From the NCBI GenBank assembly GCA_037953625.1, contig CM075655.1, forward strand, positions 116,815,001 through 116,879,000: 64,000 nt of DNA, given 5' to 3'. The notes below the pieces were generated by a model. That model did no database searches. It was given only the letters and a program-made list of their open reading frames with translations, and was not told the DNA's origin. Positions 11,295-24,310 of the stretch are shown piece after piece. Within the stretch, counting starts at the first letter, position 1; every line of letters starts with the position of its first letter. A program made the position numbers and the translations under genes. Source of the stretch: Crotalaria pallida (Eukaryota > Streptophyta > Magnoliopsida > Fabales > Fabaceae).

Positions 11295-11815
11295 GCATAA
11301 TTGATTTTTTAGTTCTTGAACTTATGTGCTCTTTTGAAATTGGTCCTTAAACTTTTTTTTCAATGCTTTGGATCTCTGAACTTTGTTTAATTTTTGGAAA
11401 TGGTTCTTTTGTCACTTAAGCAATGATATAGCCGACGACATGATACGTCACTTTCATAATATCGACAAATGACGTGTTATGTAGCGTCACGTGACACTAC
11501 ATGATTTTTTTATCAAAAAATTTGTTTTTTTAAATTATTAAAAGATTCAATTTTCTTTAAGAAAATACGGTTTTTATTTATTTTTAATAAATTTGATTTT
11601 TTTAATATAAAAAATTCATGTGACATCACCTGACGTATTACTTATCGATGTAACGAAGGTGACTTGACATGTCTTCGATCATATCACCACTTAAGTGATG
11701 AAATGATTATTTTCAAAATTTGATCAAAGTTTAAAGACTCAAAGCATAAAAAAAAAAAGTTTAAGAAACAATTTCAAAAAATACCTAAATTTAGGGTTAA
11801 AAACTTAAATAAGTG
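11295..11815. mobile_element. Fold-back (Mutator-type MITE-like) element
   Basis: The two halves are long imperfect inverted repeats. The left arm (TTGAAATTGGTCCTTAAACT, then CTTTGGATCTCTGAACTTTG) is matched on the other strand by the right arm (TTGAAATTGTTTCTTAAACT, then CTTTGAGTCTTTAAACTTTG). Pairing runs for about 200 bp per arm, through the CACGTGAC/TGACGT region, with the centre near 11555. There is no coding capacity. Confidence 0.75.
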
Positions 11816-12109
11816 TTTACTACTAGCATATGTGGAAAATCACTTGTCATGACTAACGTAGACAAGCACGAGCCCACCTATTTGGGCCCAGAATCTGATG
11901 CACATACATGTTGAGCAGAATAGGTCACAGACTGAGTGTGTTCTCTCCCACATGCATGTACCATCAATGGTAAATCCATTTCTTTCGGCTTCGCTTGGGA
12001 GGTGGAAAAAGATGTTTATCTTCATTCTTACTTTTTTTTTTACTTTTGTTTTATTTTCCATAATTGCCTTTTCTTTTAATCTCTTTAAAAATAATTTTTT
12101 TAGTTTAAT

Positions 12110-12250
12110 ATATGTACATTGACAGTGTAAATTTTTTTACACTAATGATGCATCATCTATCATCCATGTGTATTATTTTTACTTATAAGTCAGCGATTAC
12201 TAACCTATTAATAATGAATGCAAAAAATTTTACATTATCAATACATATAC
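12110..12250. mobile_element. Small MITE (copy 1)
   Basis: The ends are inverted: ACATTGACAGTGTAAATTTT on the left and ATGTATTGATAATGTAAAAT read inwards from the right. A related copy lies at 13226-13375. Non-coding. Confidence 0.55.
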
Positions 12251-12897
12251 TATTTTCTGTTTCTTTTTATTAATTTAAGTTTTTCACGCTCGTAATTTCT
12301 CAACATTTATTTTGGTTTTTGGAGTCACCCTTTTTAAAATTATCTTGATATTAGATATTCAAGTTCTTCATTTTTTATTTCCAATTTTAATTATGTGACT
12401 AGTTTTTTTCCCCTTATACATATATTTCTACGTTATATGAAATCAGTAAACGTTTCTAAGATTTATTTTTACTTCTATTAAAATCATTTTCCTTGTGTTA
12501 TATAATTGTTTGAAAGTATTATAACCATTACCCGTTGAACTTTTTATAAATTAATCATGATATATTTTCGTACTGCTCCAGCTCTAGTAATCTTACAACC
12601 TGATAAATTAATCTAGTTTTATACAGTAACTTTTCTGTGAGTTGTACATGAGGGACCCAAACACTGAAAAAACGTACAAGGAATATAAACCCTCGAAGCT
12701 GCTTCTTCAAATGGGGTTCAAGAAAAAATAATAAGTTTGAAAGAAAAAATAAAAATTAAGGATAAAAAGTGAGGTTTATATTTTTGAACTTTTTTAAATT
12801 TTTTGTGGATTATCATCTGTGTGTTAGTTCCCAAATTTTATTTATTTTTTTACTGAACTCTATTAGAATTTTTTTAACACTCTTGAATAAAAAATGC

Positions 12898-12993
12898 ATT
12901 TTTTCGATTATCCTTTATTAAAAAATTCATTCTTAATATTCCTGTATTTTTTCGATTATCCTTTATTAAAAAATTCATTCTTAATATTCCTGT
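12898..12993. repeat. Perfect 48-bp tandem duplication
   Basis: Positions 12898-12945 and 12946-12993 are identical (beginning ATTTTTTCGATTATCC, ending TTCCTGT). A recent tandem duplication in non-coding DNA. Confidence 0.92.
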
Positions 12994-13225
12994 CCACTGT
13001 ATGTTGGCGTACTATAATTAGAGGTCCAGTATCTTTTCATCAAATTGAAGGCTTTTTGGGGCGTTGCTGATAGCTACTGCATTTTTTTTTTCTGCTTGTT
13101 AGTAGCATAGGTGATTTTTTGGCACTGTAATGGGTTGTTTAACTTATTTTGTGTTTTGGAGGGGTGTACTTCTTTCCTGTTTCTCTTGCTATGTTTTTGT
13201 ACGTTGGTGTTGCTATCATGGAGAA

Positions 13226-13375
13226 TGCATCGACAGAATAAAAGTTTTTTACATCATCAGTGCATCATCCATTTTTTATCCATGTATAGTCGTTGATTTT
13301 TAGATTAAAGTAATACAAATGAATAGTGAATGATGAACTGATGGTTTAAAAAACTTTACACCGACAGTGCATACC
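13226..13375. mobile_element. Small MITE (copy 2)
   Basis: The left end contains ATCGACAGAATAAAAGTTTT and ATCAGTGCATCATCC. The right end read inwards gives TGCACTGTCGGTGTAAAGTT and ATCAGTTCATCATT. It is the same type of element as 12110-12250. Confidence 0.6.
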
Positions 13376-13861
13376 CATTAATTTCTAAAAAAAATATATT
13401 TTTTTCGACTTTATAGTGTTGAAAAAATCTCCAATTAAGTTTAGTCCAAAATAAAAAATAGAATCTAGAATTAAAAAATGGTAGTAGTATTTAGGAATGA
13501 GAATTCATTTTTTACCCCTTCCCAATTTTTTTTTAACTTATGCGTTGGGGAGCGTATGTGCATTTTTTGTCTAGCACACTAATCCTCAACATGTGGTTAA
13601 ATAAAAAATTATATACACTTTAGGAGTCAACAAGAGAAATTATTAGTTGATCCTGAATTATCATATCATCAATGATCCAGACTAATAATGATCTGACACA
13701 TCCTATAAATAATTACCCATTAACTTTATTTCTTTTATTTTTTAATTTTATTTTAATATTTGACAAATTGTGATTGCTTTGGACCATGAATGACATGATA
13801 GTTCAGGATCAACTAATAATTACTTGGGTCAACATATGTGTCAAGGGGATCAAAAAGGAAA
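13376..13861. other. No gene seen
   Basis: AT-rich intergenic DNA with no coding signal and no recognised element ends. Confidence 0.5.
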
Positions 13862-14372
13862 GGACTTGATTTTTGACCCCATATTCGAGTTTTTGATCCT
13901 CATTTTATAATTTTAAAGACAAAAAAAACCTCAACTTTTCGAAACCTTTTATCTTTGACATGATGGAAGAATTTTCCGTTAAGGATAAGATGGAAAAAAT
14001 TCCGTGATGTGAAAGACAAAAAAGGTTCGAATTTTTTCCGTGATATAAAAAACGGAAAAATCATAACTCATGCGCCAGACCCCTCAAGTGCCACACTTAT
14101 ACTAAACTCATTTTTGTTTTGTATGACTTCAACCTCATTTCTTTATATTAAGCAAAGGTGTCCACATAGTAGGTAGAACAAAAGTGTATAATTCTACACC
14201 TTTTCTGTCTTTTACGTAACGGAAAAATTTTATTTTTTCCATTTTATTTTTGACGGAAAATCCTTCCGTCATCTCCAAGACAAAATGTTTCAAAAAATTG
14301 CGGTCATTTTTGTCTTTAAAATTACAAAATGATGATAAAAAATTCGAACATGGACAAAAATCAAGTTCCAAA
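13862..14372. mobile_element. Fold-back element with long inverted arms
   Basis: The left arm (ACTTGATTTTTGACCCCATA, TTTATAATTTTAAAGACAAA, GGAAGAATTTTCCGTTAA) pairs with the right arm read inwards (ACTTGATTTTTGTCCATGTT, TTTGTAATTTTAAAGACAAA, GGAAGGATTTTCCGTCAA). Arms exceed 120 bp. Non-coding, of the kind often called Mutator-type MITEs in legumes. Confidence 0.75.
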
Positions 14373-15000
14373 GAGAAATAGGGGGAAAAATTGAATTATT
14401 TTAACACTCTTATTCTTATATTTTTCATTTGATCTCAGTGGCGGTTAAGCCCAACTTAAACTCATTGTTTTCATGGGTAAAAGCACATATAGGTTTAGCC
14501 CTAACTTAAACGTTGGTTTAATATTTTTGTCACATTGAGAATGGAATATTTTCGTTTTTTGGTAGATGAAAATTTAAGATGCATTAAGGACAATTTTGTT
14601 CATGAAAATAAAAAATGCGGGCTAAAATTTCGACAATGAGAAACAAAAAGTAAAACTCCTAATATTTCAATTGGGGGCCATTCTAGTTGCCAATCATTTT
14701 TTTTGGCCATCCGATGCATTATTTTCCGGGCAATGTGAAGTAAGTTTTTTGACTGGTTAAAATAATAAAAAAAAGTGGTAAATAACTAAGTTATTTAAGC
14801 ATGAAATCGATATTTTAATTTATTCCGTGGGTATAAAAAAAATTGTTAGAAAAAGTCATGTCCTCATTATTTTTGGTCTTGAAAATGATTAGTACCTGAC
14901 CGTTGATCAGACAACACCCTTATTCAAACAAAATAATAAATTAATAATAATTGAAAAAAAAAGCGACACATTAAGATCTTCAAATATTTATTTTTATTTG
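14373..15000. other. No gene seen
   Basis: AT-rich spacer between two fold-back elements. No coding signal. Confidence 0.5.
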
Positions 15001-15487
15001 GCTTAAATATCAAAATGATTCCTGTGAAACTTGACTCCTTTAAAATTGGTCCCTATAAAAAAAAAGTTTTTGGTTTTGGTCCCTACATTTATAAAACATT
15101 TTGGTTTTGGTCCCTCTTGTTAAATTTTGGTCCCCATAATTATGTTGGTAGTTTGTTTTGGTCCCTATATTATTCGATTTGATAGATTTTTGGTCCCTCT
15201 GTTATTATATTTCATATGTTTTTAGTCCCTTTATTATCATGATTTTTGAATTGGTTCTTTTATGTAGTAGAAGTTGTTTTTTTTACCCTTGAAAATTAAT
15301 GCAAAAATATCATTCTGATTGGTCATAGAATATACATTACGATTTCGGCATTTTCTATCCATGTCTAACAGGAGGGACCAAAACCCAAACATTCTGTAAA
15401 TACAGGGACCAAAACCAAAACTTTCTTTTTACAGGGACCAATTTCAAAAACGTCAATATTTATAGGGACCATTTTGATATTTAAACT
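15001..15487. mobile_element. Fold-back element of the 'GGTCCCTATAAA' type
   Basis: It starts GGCTTAAATATCAAAATGAT and ends in the inverse CATTTTGATATTTAAAC. The arms carry repeated TTTGGTCCCT on the left and AGGGACCAAAA on the right. Related repeats built on 'ggtccct/agggacc' recur in shorter form at 26655-26905. Confidence 0.75.
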
Positions 15488-15874
15488 TTTTTATTTTTAT
15501 TTTTTTATATTCAACGTGCCAATGCTCAAAGGCTCAAAGCTAAACAATTGGAATGCAGCAGGAAGGGCACACCCATAATCCCATATTATTATCCTCGGTT
15601 AAAAGAGGCATGAGAGGGTTTGGGGGATCGGAGTCCAAAATAGAAATTGGAGAAGAAAGAAGAAACATGAGATTAGCCAGAAGATCTACACATTAGTTTA
15701 ATTTGTTTACCTATGTATGTATCTTCAATTAATGAAAAAACATACAATCTTGAACAATCAAATAGTTGCTAATCAGCTCTTTATTCAATTGTGGTCCAGG
15801 GTGGAAGACTGGGGGGAATATATGTATTGAATTAACACCATTTTATATGGGCACTCGGCACATAGGATCAATGC

Positions 15875-15891
15875 GGGGGGGGGGGGGGGGG
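15875..15891 (+). repeat. Run of 17 G
   Basis: An uninterrupted homopolymer of seventeen G residues in otherwise AT-rich DNA, followed by TGTTC. Confidence 0.9.
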
Positions 15892-18021
15892 TGTTCTTTG
15901 TTGATACTTGATAACCTCTTAGAAAATAGTAACACATAAGATAAAATGTCCTCATCTCATCTGTGTTGCATGGATACTGGTACAATATTGGTATCCGATA
16001 CAGATACGGATACGGGATATGACATTTTTTAAAAAAATTATGGTACGAGTACAAGTACGTTCTTATGTAAATTTAATTTATAAATATAATTATATATAAA
16101 TTTAAAAAATAAAAAATTGCAAAAATAAAAATACAATTGAAATTCATAAGAATTAATAATTTTTTACCATACAACTTATAATGTTTGCACTATGTAACAA
16201 TTAATAAAAAAAAATCAAAAAATCCAAAAATAACACAAAATAGGGAAAAAAAGCGGTGTATATATAATAGGAAAAAAAGAGTGGTTAAATTCCTAAACTG
16301 GTTTAAACACTTGGTATATAAAAAAAGTCAAAACAAAATGAGCATCAAACCATTTTTCATTGATATTTTAAATCAAAATAATATTCATTATTCTATCGCA
16401 ACAAAGAAAAAGAAATCAGAGAAATATTTATAGAACATAAAAAACAGAAGTACCAGTTAGTAAGAAAACAAAAAGAGGAAGGGGAAATAGAGACGGGGAA
16501 GACAGTTTAGAGGGAGATATTAAACTAATAAAGGAGGGAGGAATAATGAGGGGTTCCGCGAGAGGTGGAGGGGGGTCAAACACAACGAGCGGTGAATGGG
16601 GTCAAGCATAGCGAGGGACGAATGAGATCAAGTCAGCAAGAGGAGAAAAAAATTTGAGACTTAAGAGGGTTTTTCGGGTTAAAATGAAAGAGAGCGAAAA
16701 GATAATTGAAAAATATTGAATAAAGATGTTTTTCCTTACCCTTGTGAACAAAACACATCGTTTGAGAAAAAAAATTATGTTCATTTATACCACATAGTGG
16801 GTACGTTCGATGGGTACGTACCCATTCAAGTACCCAAACGAGGCCATTCAAATACCTAAATAATTTCTTTTTTAATTTTTTTTTTTGGTACGCACCCTAT
16901 ATGTGTCTACGAGTAGGCAAGGCTTACCGGATACGTGATGTGTATGGCTTTCATAGGTCCTCATTCGTCAGAGAAACAATACAAAGCTTTGGTGGCAACA
17001 TCTGTTTCAAGCATTTTGACTTACCCTATCAACTTTGTCTAAGAGCTCTACTTTGTGGCCAAGAAATAGGAGTTGCGGATAGGGTTTTCATGGCCTGCTT
17101 TCGTTGGCAATATATCATATCTCAAGTTTTAGGCACAGTTTATTTATTTCCACACAATTATATGAATTTCTGTAGTGTGTATCAGCAAACACAATGTGCC
17201 TGTTCTCATCATTTCATGCCTAGCTGTTGCTTTCCACCAATTTTTCTTTTTTATTTTATTGATTTTTATTAAATAAACCTATTTGAAAGCTCATTATTAC
17301 CTCATTCCCCAATCCCTTGTCATAAATTAAACACTCAAATGAATCATACCTTTTAATTTCTCTTAAATAATCATACTTTTGCTTAAATAATATGGCTCAT
17401 AATTCACCACACTTAGTAGTTTTTAGTATAATTATACTTAGTACTTAACTACATTATAAAGATTAAGAAAAATAGTTATATTTTATTAAATTTAAAAAAG
17501 ATATTACATCATTATAATTTTATTTTCTTAACATATATTAGAAGTTTCATGAATATATGATTTCATATTAATGATTAAAGCACAAATAACAAAAAAAAAA
17601 CACTTATAAATATGACATATTTTTTTATAAATAACTTACAAATGAGATTGAAAGGAGTATAATAACGAAACCATAGATGAAAAACAATAACTTTGGCCCA
17701 TATTGCGGGAAATGAGATTCATTCTCCTAATTAATATTTTATCCAAGTTTTGATATATGCATGAAGGAGAAATTATTATAGGGTTTAGAATTAATGATTT
17801 TGATTCCATTCATATTTTTATTTAGAATATTGTAAAAGAATTCACTTAAAAATATTTTAAATTAATCATCTCGATGAAATTGCCAAATTGAAATCATTAA
17901 TCTCAAATCATGTAATAATCTCACATATATGAAAAGAACTAGTTAATATATGCAAAATTTACCAATATCGAACAAAAATTGTCAAGACGAAAGAAATTAA
18001 AAAAAAAAAAAATACCAACGG
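15892..18021. other. Intergenic, repeat-poor to mixed
   Basis: It contains a GATAC-rich patch (15955-16025), A-rich stretches and a 123-residue ORF at 16901-17272 with no recognisable domain. No supported gene. Confidence 0.5.
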
Positions 18022-18230
18022 GGTTTGGTTCAGTTGATGTAAGGCCCCAACTGAAATCTTGAGAATGGGATACAGGTGCTAGTAGCCCCGTGTTCGATTC
18101 CCACTAAAAACATCTTGCTGGGAGAGCAAGCCATGCAGCTCGCTCCGGATTAGTCTTAAGAGCTCTCTGGTATTAAGGGTACTCTTGGAGATACCGATGG
18201 TTCCGCAAGTATTAATTCCGAAAAAAAAAA
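18022..18230 (+). mobile_element. tRNA-derived SINE
   Basis: A tRNA-like head (GGTTCAGTTGATGTAAGGCC, then B-box-like GTTCGATTCCC) is followed by a body sharing GGATTAGTCTTAAGAGCTCT and CTGGTATTAAGGGTACTCTT with the copy at 9515-9735. It ends in an A-run. It lies about 200 bp upstream of the SHMT start codon, within or close to that gene's promoter. Confidence 0.7.
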
Positions 18231-18426
18231 TAGTATTCACAAAAAAAATATATAAAAGTAAATTGAAATTATTTTATTCATGAGTGGCTAAGGAGTGGAT
18301 CAGCACCAACCACCAAACCTTAAATCGTAAAGGACAAACCCACAAAAAAAACAACCAAATCTATAATTCAAGCAACTCTCAACACATACTCTCTCTCTGC
18401 TGTGTCTGTCTTCTCAGCTAATTAAG

Positions 18427-21400
18427 ATGGCAATGGCAATGGCACTTCGGAGACTCTCATCTTCCGTGGACAAGCCTTTACGTCCTCTCTTCAATGCCGG
18501 TTCTGTTTACTACAAAGTCTCTTCCTCTTCTTCTTCTTCTTTTCCAATCATATATATTACTACTTCCTAATAACATTATCTTTTATTTTCACCATTTCCA
18601 TAATATATATAATTCGTGCTTTCTTTTTCATTATATTATTGCAGTCTTCTTTACCTGATGAAGCTGTTTACGAGAAAGACAAATCACGTGTTTCTGTAAG
18701 CAGCAAGCTTCTTCTAAATATTAGTAGTAACTACTACTACTACGACTACGACATATGTATATGTGTCGTTGCATGCAAATTAAATTAAAAGTTAAAACTT
18801 ATTGTGGATTCGTTGCTTGTGTTATTGTGTGGTGTTGTGTTTGCAGTGGCCAAAGCAATTGAATGCTCCACTTGAGGCTGTTGATCCTGAGATTGCTGAT
18901 ATTATTGAGCTTGAGAAAGCTAGACAATGGAAGGTACCACTATCACTTTTTGTCAGAGATATACTATAATAACAAAATTTATATCTTACACTGCTTTTTT
19001 TTAGCACCTGCCTGGTTACTGATGTAAAAATTTGGGCATAATTAACCAGATGCAAAAAGTGCCTATGAGAATATAAGAGTTGATATAATAAAGTCATTCT
19101 TCACGAGCTTTTTGCTATTATTAGCTTATGCTTCAATTACCCTACTTACCGTGTATCGAATATGTCATACCGCATACTGCATATCGGGTTTGTCTTAAAA
19201 ATGTCTCGAAAAAATTACTTAAAAAATGACAAAATCGAGAAGAATTACATACCAGTACCTATACGCGTACCATGTATTATGTGACTATGGACCTACTATT
19301 CAGTCTTAGCTTATATCTATTTATTTTGGTTGCATCTTTATACGCTAAAATGACATATTGAACTTCGAACAAGATTTCTCCACTTGTTTGAGTTTGTGTA
19401 AAATATTTGATGTAGTTGAGGTAATGCATGATATGTTTTTACCTAACACATAAGGGGAATATTGAATTGGATTTCAATTCTTCATCATCAGGATTTTGTT
19501 TAAATTTTGCATATATAGATGAGCTTACTTGTTTTTTTTTTTCCCTCTTTTGAAGGGGCTGGAACTGATACCCTCAGAAAATTTCACTTCTCTTTCTGTA
19601 ATGCAAGCTGTTGGCTCTGTCATGACCAACAAATACAGTGAAGGATATCCCGGTGCAAGATACTATGGAGGAAATGAGTATGTCTGTCTTTCACATTCTG
19701 TGTGTCTGTCTTGATACTTCATGGAAGCGAAATATAAATATAGTGCTAGCATTTTGGATTTTATTCTTGGAGTAGTACCCTATCGGATCCAATTCAAAGA
19801 CTCTGAATCATTCTTATTTCAGGTATATTGACATGGCAGAAACACTATGCCAGAAGCGTGCCCTGGAAGCATTTCGGTTGGATCCTGCTAAATGGGGAGG
19901 TAAACACACAAGGCAAAGATATCAGTAATAAACTTATTTTTTTTTATTGCTCTAAGGATTGTACTTATTTTGTTTTCCTTGTACCTTGGTGTTAGTTACC
20001 TTGTTGTAAGCATACTAGTATAAATCTCTATTATTTTGGCTAATACATTTCATTGAGCCATATTACTTAATTCCACAGAACTATGGAATCTCAAAGTTAA
20101 GGTCTTTTCTTGCTAGGTTTAAACAGAATCTTATGAGTTTTTTTTTTTTGAGGTTCAATAGATATTTTGATGGTTAGTTTGCTCAAATGTCTTTGTTACC
20201 CCAAATTTGCAGTGAATGTGCAGCCTCTATCTGGTTCTCCTGCAAATTTCCATGTTTATACCGCTTTGCTAAAACCTCATGATAGAATCATGGCACTTGA
20301 TCTTCCTCATGGAGGACATCTTTCTCATGGATACCAGGTATCATCAACTTTTATCTTTTATTCCTGCCATATGGAAATGTATAATAGTTGAATTTAATAG
20401 GTATATTGCTTATGGATGAATGTTGTTATTTTTCTGTGAATTTTTTCAATGATTAGCTAGCATAACTTGTGTTCCTTTATGAAAAACTAAACTTATTTAC
20501 ATATTTATTCATTTATAGGTCCTTTATTGGGAACTATCCATATGAAATATTAATATTTTCCATTTTCACTATGCAGACTGACACCAAAAAGATATCTGCA
20601 GTCTCTATATTTTTTGAGACAATGCCATACAGATTGGATGAAAGCACCGGATACATTGACTATGACCAGGTACCTTTGCCCTTTTTTTTTTTAAAATCAT
20701 GGTTATGATCATTTAGGCTAAAGTCCTCGTTTCTGGATTAGTTTTATTTGCTCATTAATTTGATCATACTCGTTATAAGTATCTACTATCTACTAAAGAA
20801 TGGATCTTAGAATTAAGATATTCACATGGTATACCTGTGGTAAGTCCAGTAACATGCTGCATATATGATAAAATGAATTCTTCAGCAGGTATAGGGTTCA
20901 ACCGCATCACAAATAATTATCATTAACTTATGTTCGACGGTCTGGACTCTGGAGTTCCCTATATATATATATTTGCATATCACTTGGTGTCAGCTCAAGG
21001 TTTTTAGATTTGAACAATTTTGTAATGCAGTTGGAGAAATCGGCTACACTCTTCAGGCCAAAATTAATAGTTGCTGGAGCTAGTGCTTATGCACGTCTGT
21101 ATGATTATGATCGCATTCGCAAGGTAATGGATAAATTTTAAATTAATGATTCCCTAAATGTAAATAGATTGCTTTTGTTAGAATTTTTGGCTTTTACTTT
21201 GAATGATTTTCTGGAACATCCAACATTGAACTCAAGAAGCATGCATGTTACAGGTGTGTGATAAACAGAAAGCTGTGTTGCTGGCAGATATGGCACACAT
21301 CAGTGGATTGGTTGCGGCTGGTGTTATCCCATCACCTTTTGATTATGCAGATGTAGTGACTACCACAACTCACAAGTCACTTCGTGGACCACGAGGAGCC

Positions 21401-23315
21401 ATGATCTTCTACAGGAAGGGGGTAAAAGAAATTAACAAACAAGGAAAAGAGGTATGTTCCTGAACAAAATTCATTTGATATTGTTGTAGTGAGTTTTATT
21501 TGGCCAGTTTATGGTTGTTTCTACAAAAATTTATGTAAACTCATGGTATGAACCAAATGTAAATTCTTTTTCCTTATTTGAAGGTTTTCTATGACTATGA
21601 GGACAAAATCAACCAAGCTGTCTTCCCTGGACTACAAGGTGGCCCTCATAACCACACTATTACTGGTTTAGCTGTTGCATTGAAGCAGGTATACAAGTAG
21701 AGAAGATATGGTGATATTTATTTTTGCTGCTGTTTCAATTGTGTAAGACAGGTGAAAGGGATCTGTGTCACTGACTGACTAATTTTCTTTTAACCTGATA
21801 TTGAGGTTTGAATATTGAATCGCAATTGCAACAGACAATTAAATTTAAATGAAGTAAGCTGTTTCATTTTTTGAGCTTAATAAGAAGGTTTGTCTAAGGG
21901 GTTGATTTGGAGAGTGGCATAGTTTTGACTGAACCGAAACCAATTGGATTGAATTTGAATCATAGGTTACTTTTTGTTATCCACAGAAACTTTCAGAAAT
22001 TTCCAAATGGTTTGGGTGAACCAGTCTCAAGTCTAATAGGCGTTAGGTTTGTAGCTTTAAAATCAAATTAAAAATAGCTGAAATTGTTTTTCCTTTTCTT
22101 TAAATGTTCATCTCAGAAAAGGAAAATCATCCATGGATCATCCTCTTTTTGCATAGTTATTGGGAGAATGTATGATGTGTGTGATGCATATAGTGATAGT
22201 ATCTGTTGTGTCTTTTTCTTGTGTGGATTCAGGCTACTACTCCAGAGTATAGAGCATATCAAGAGCAGGTTCTCAGTAATTCCTCAAAATTTGCCCAGGT
22301 ACATTAAAAGGAGAACTGAACTGTATGATCATGCACATGTTGGATCTTAATATAACATACGGTTTGGTCTCTGTTGTGGACTCCTTGTATTTTAACTCTA
22401 AAATTTAACTATGTTGCAGTCTTTGACTGAGAAGGGCTATGAGCTAGTTTCTGGTGGAACTGAGAATCATCTAGTTTTGGTGAATCTGAAAAACAAGGTA
22501 ACCAATAACTACTTTAACTTTTCATACGAGCAACTTTGTGTCTTCTATGTTATGAAATTATAACATTCAGCGCTAATTATTTCATAAACCGGAGAGATGA
22601 AGTTACTGGTTGTTAGTGTGATTCAGTTCGAGAAAAATTTTGCACCCTCATAAAATGAACATATTGTAATGTCCATTAAATAAAGACACGATTTCCTTTT
22701 TCAAAAATATTTGTTCAGGGTATTGATGGCTCCAGAGTTGAGAAGGTGTTGGAAGCGGTTCACATTGCAGCTAATAAAAACACCGTTCCTGGAGATGTTT
22801 CTGCTATGGTTCCTGGTGGCATCAGGATGGGTAGAAGATTATTCATTGCTTATATTTTAATTTTATATCTTTATTCAATTACTTGCATATACAGGGAGCT
22901 TTATAGCACCAGGTTGCCCTATTATTCAATTACTTGAAAGAGATAGCTCTTTGTGGATTTCAGGAACTCCTGCTCTTACTTCTAGGGGATTTGTTGAGGA
23001 GGATTTTGTTAAGGTAGCAGAGTATTTTGATGCAGCTGTAAATTTAGCTGTGAAGATTAAGGCAGAGACCAAAGGTATCTAAATCTTAAATATCCTTCCT
23101 GAATTAGTATTTGTTTTATCTTAAATAAGCTAACACATGCTTTTTGTTCGTTTTTTCTTAAATCAGGAACAAAATTGAAGGACTTCGTGGCCACACTTCA
23201 GTCATCATCTTACTTCCAATCGGAAATTGCAAAGCTTCGCCATGACGTCGAGGAGTACGCAAAACAATTTCCAACCATTGGTTTTGAAAAAGGGACCATG
23301 AAGTACAACAAATGA
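18427..23315 (+). CDS. SHM1: Serine hydroxymethyltransferase, mitochondrial
   Basis: A PLP enzyme interconverting serine and glycine with tetrahydrofolate. In leaf mitochondria it works with glycine decarboxylase in photorespiration. Fifteen exons join in frame: 18427-18516, 18645-18695, 18847-18933, 19556-19677, 19823-19899, 20213-20337, 20577-20669, 21031-21123, 21254-21451, 21584-21688, 22233-22298, 22420-22497, 22719-22830, 22964-23074, 23167-23315. The product is 518 residues, one more than Arabidopsis SHM1 as I recall it. The start [17 protein letters not shown] is an Arg/Ser-rich mitochondrial presequence of the SHM1 type, which separates it from cytosolic and plastid paralogues. Visible motifs are [44 protein letters not shown] and the PLP site [13 protein letters not shown] (Lys 287). 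No lesions. A SINE lies shortly upstream. Confidence 0.97.
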
Positions 23316-24310
23316 GAAAAGAAACTTCCCTTTGGTATGCATTTTTGTCAGTCATATTATCTCATTTTTCTACCCCGGCTGTTAATGTACTATGTTATGT
23401 TGACTGTTAGTGTATTATGTTATGTTGATAAAGGATACAAATAAGTTCATCAATAATTGCCATCCTAGCCAACTACTATATGCTACTAAGCTGGCTTGAT
23501 CACCCCTTGAACAGAACAATGCATGTTTAAGAAATTCAAGAATATTTGTGTTGTGCTTGGTGTTCCAGTGAGCTAGTAATGAAGAATAAAATGATTGACA
23601 ATTTAATGGTTTTGGACTTTGAAACATGACAATTGACAAATCATTACGGTTAGAATCAGTACATCATTACTGCATTTGACCTCAAATTGGACAAATGCAC
23701 TTTTGTCAAAAACTTCCTCCTTGTAAACTGTAAAAATTCAAGACATATGAGAGACATGAAGATGCTCAATTCAAGACATTCATTTCATTTTTCGGGTACT
23801 TGTTGATCTTAAAATTATACTGTACTACAAGATGTAGTTGATCACAAATTGCAAAAAAATGGCACCAGGTTATGTTTGTTTCAATAAAAATATTGTGTAT
23901 CAACTCAAAAGTTCAATTTATATGTATGTAAATAAGATTGAAAAACAAAATGGATCTATTACTTATCTAGGGGAGAACATAAAACATCAGATTCCAATAA
24001 AGGAAAGCTTGCATATAACACTTATAAGTCTAACTAAACTCTTAAGATCAGATTCCTAAATTAGACCATACAGAATGGTTATGATATTTTCTTACTTATC
24101 CAATTTGATATGTGGCAGGTAATACTGTGATCTTGTTGGCAAGCAATTCAAGGCGATCAGTTTTCCTGATTCATGAAGGAGGAGGACATCATATATATTT
24201 TAAAAAAATAATATAGCTAGGAGCCTTTATCTCTGTATGATCTAGAAAAAAACTTGATCCTCTGATATGTTCTTGAGATGTTGTATAGCTACATGTGCAA
24301 TAAAGACTTA
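23316..24310 (+). terminator. SHMT 3' region with polyadenylation candidate
   Basis: No second coding exon follows the stop. A canonical AATAAA lies at 24299-24304. A possible 3'UTR intron would run from GTATGC at 23336 to an AG at 24118, which would bring the distant poly(A) signal close to the stop. This is inference from splice-like sites only. Confidence 0.35.

Noticed and set aside
15875..15891. G-quadruplex regulatory element
   Set aside because: A single homopolymer with no gene nearby. More likely a simple repeat or a sequencing-prone tract.
16901..17272. 123-residue plus-strand ORF
   Set aside because: Cys/Phe-rich with no domain, no splice context and AT-rich flanks. More likely a chance ORF.
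18022..18110. Possible tRNA gene (B-box GTTCGATTCCC)
   Set aside because: It does not fold into a full cloverleaf by eye and is followed by a SINE body and A-tail.
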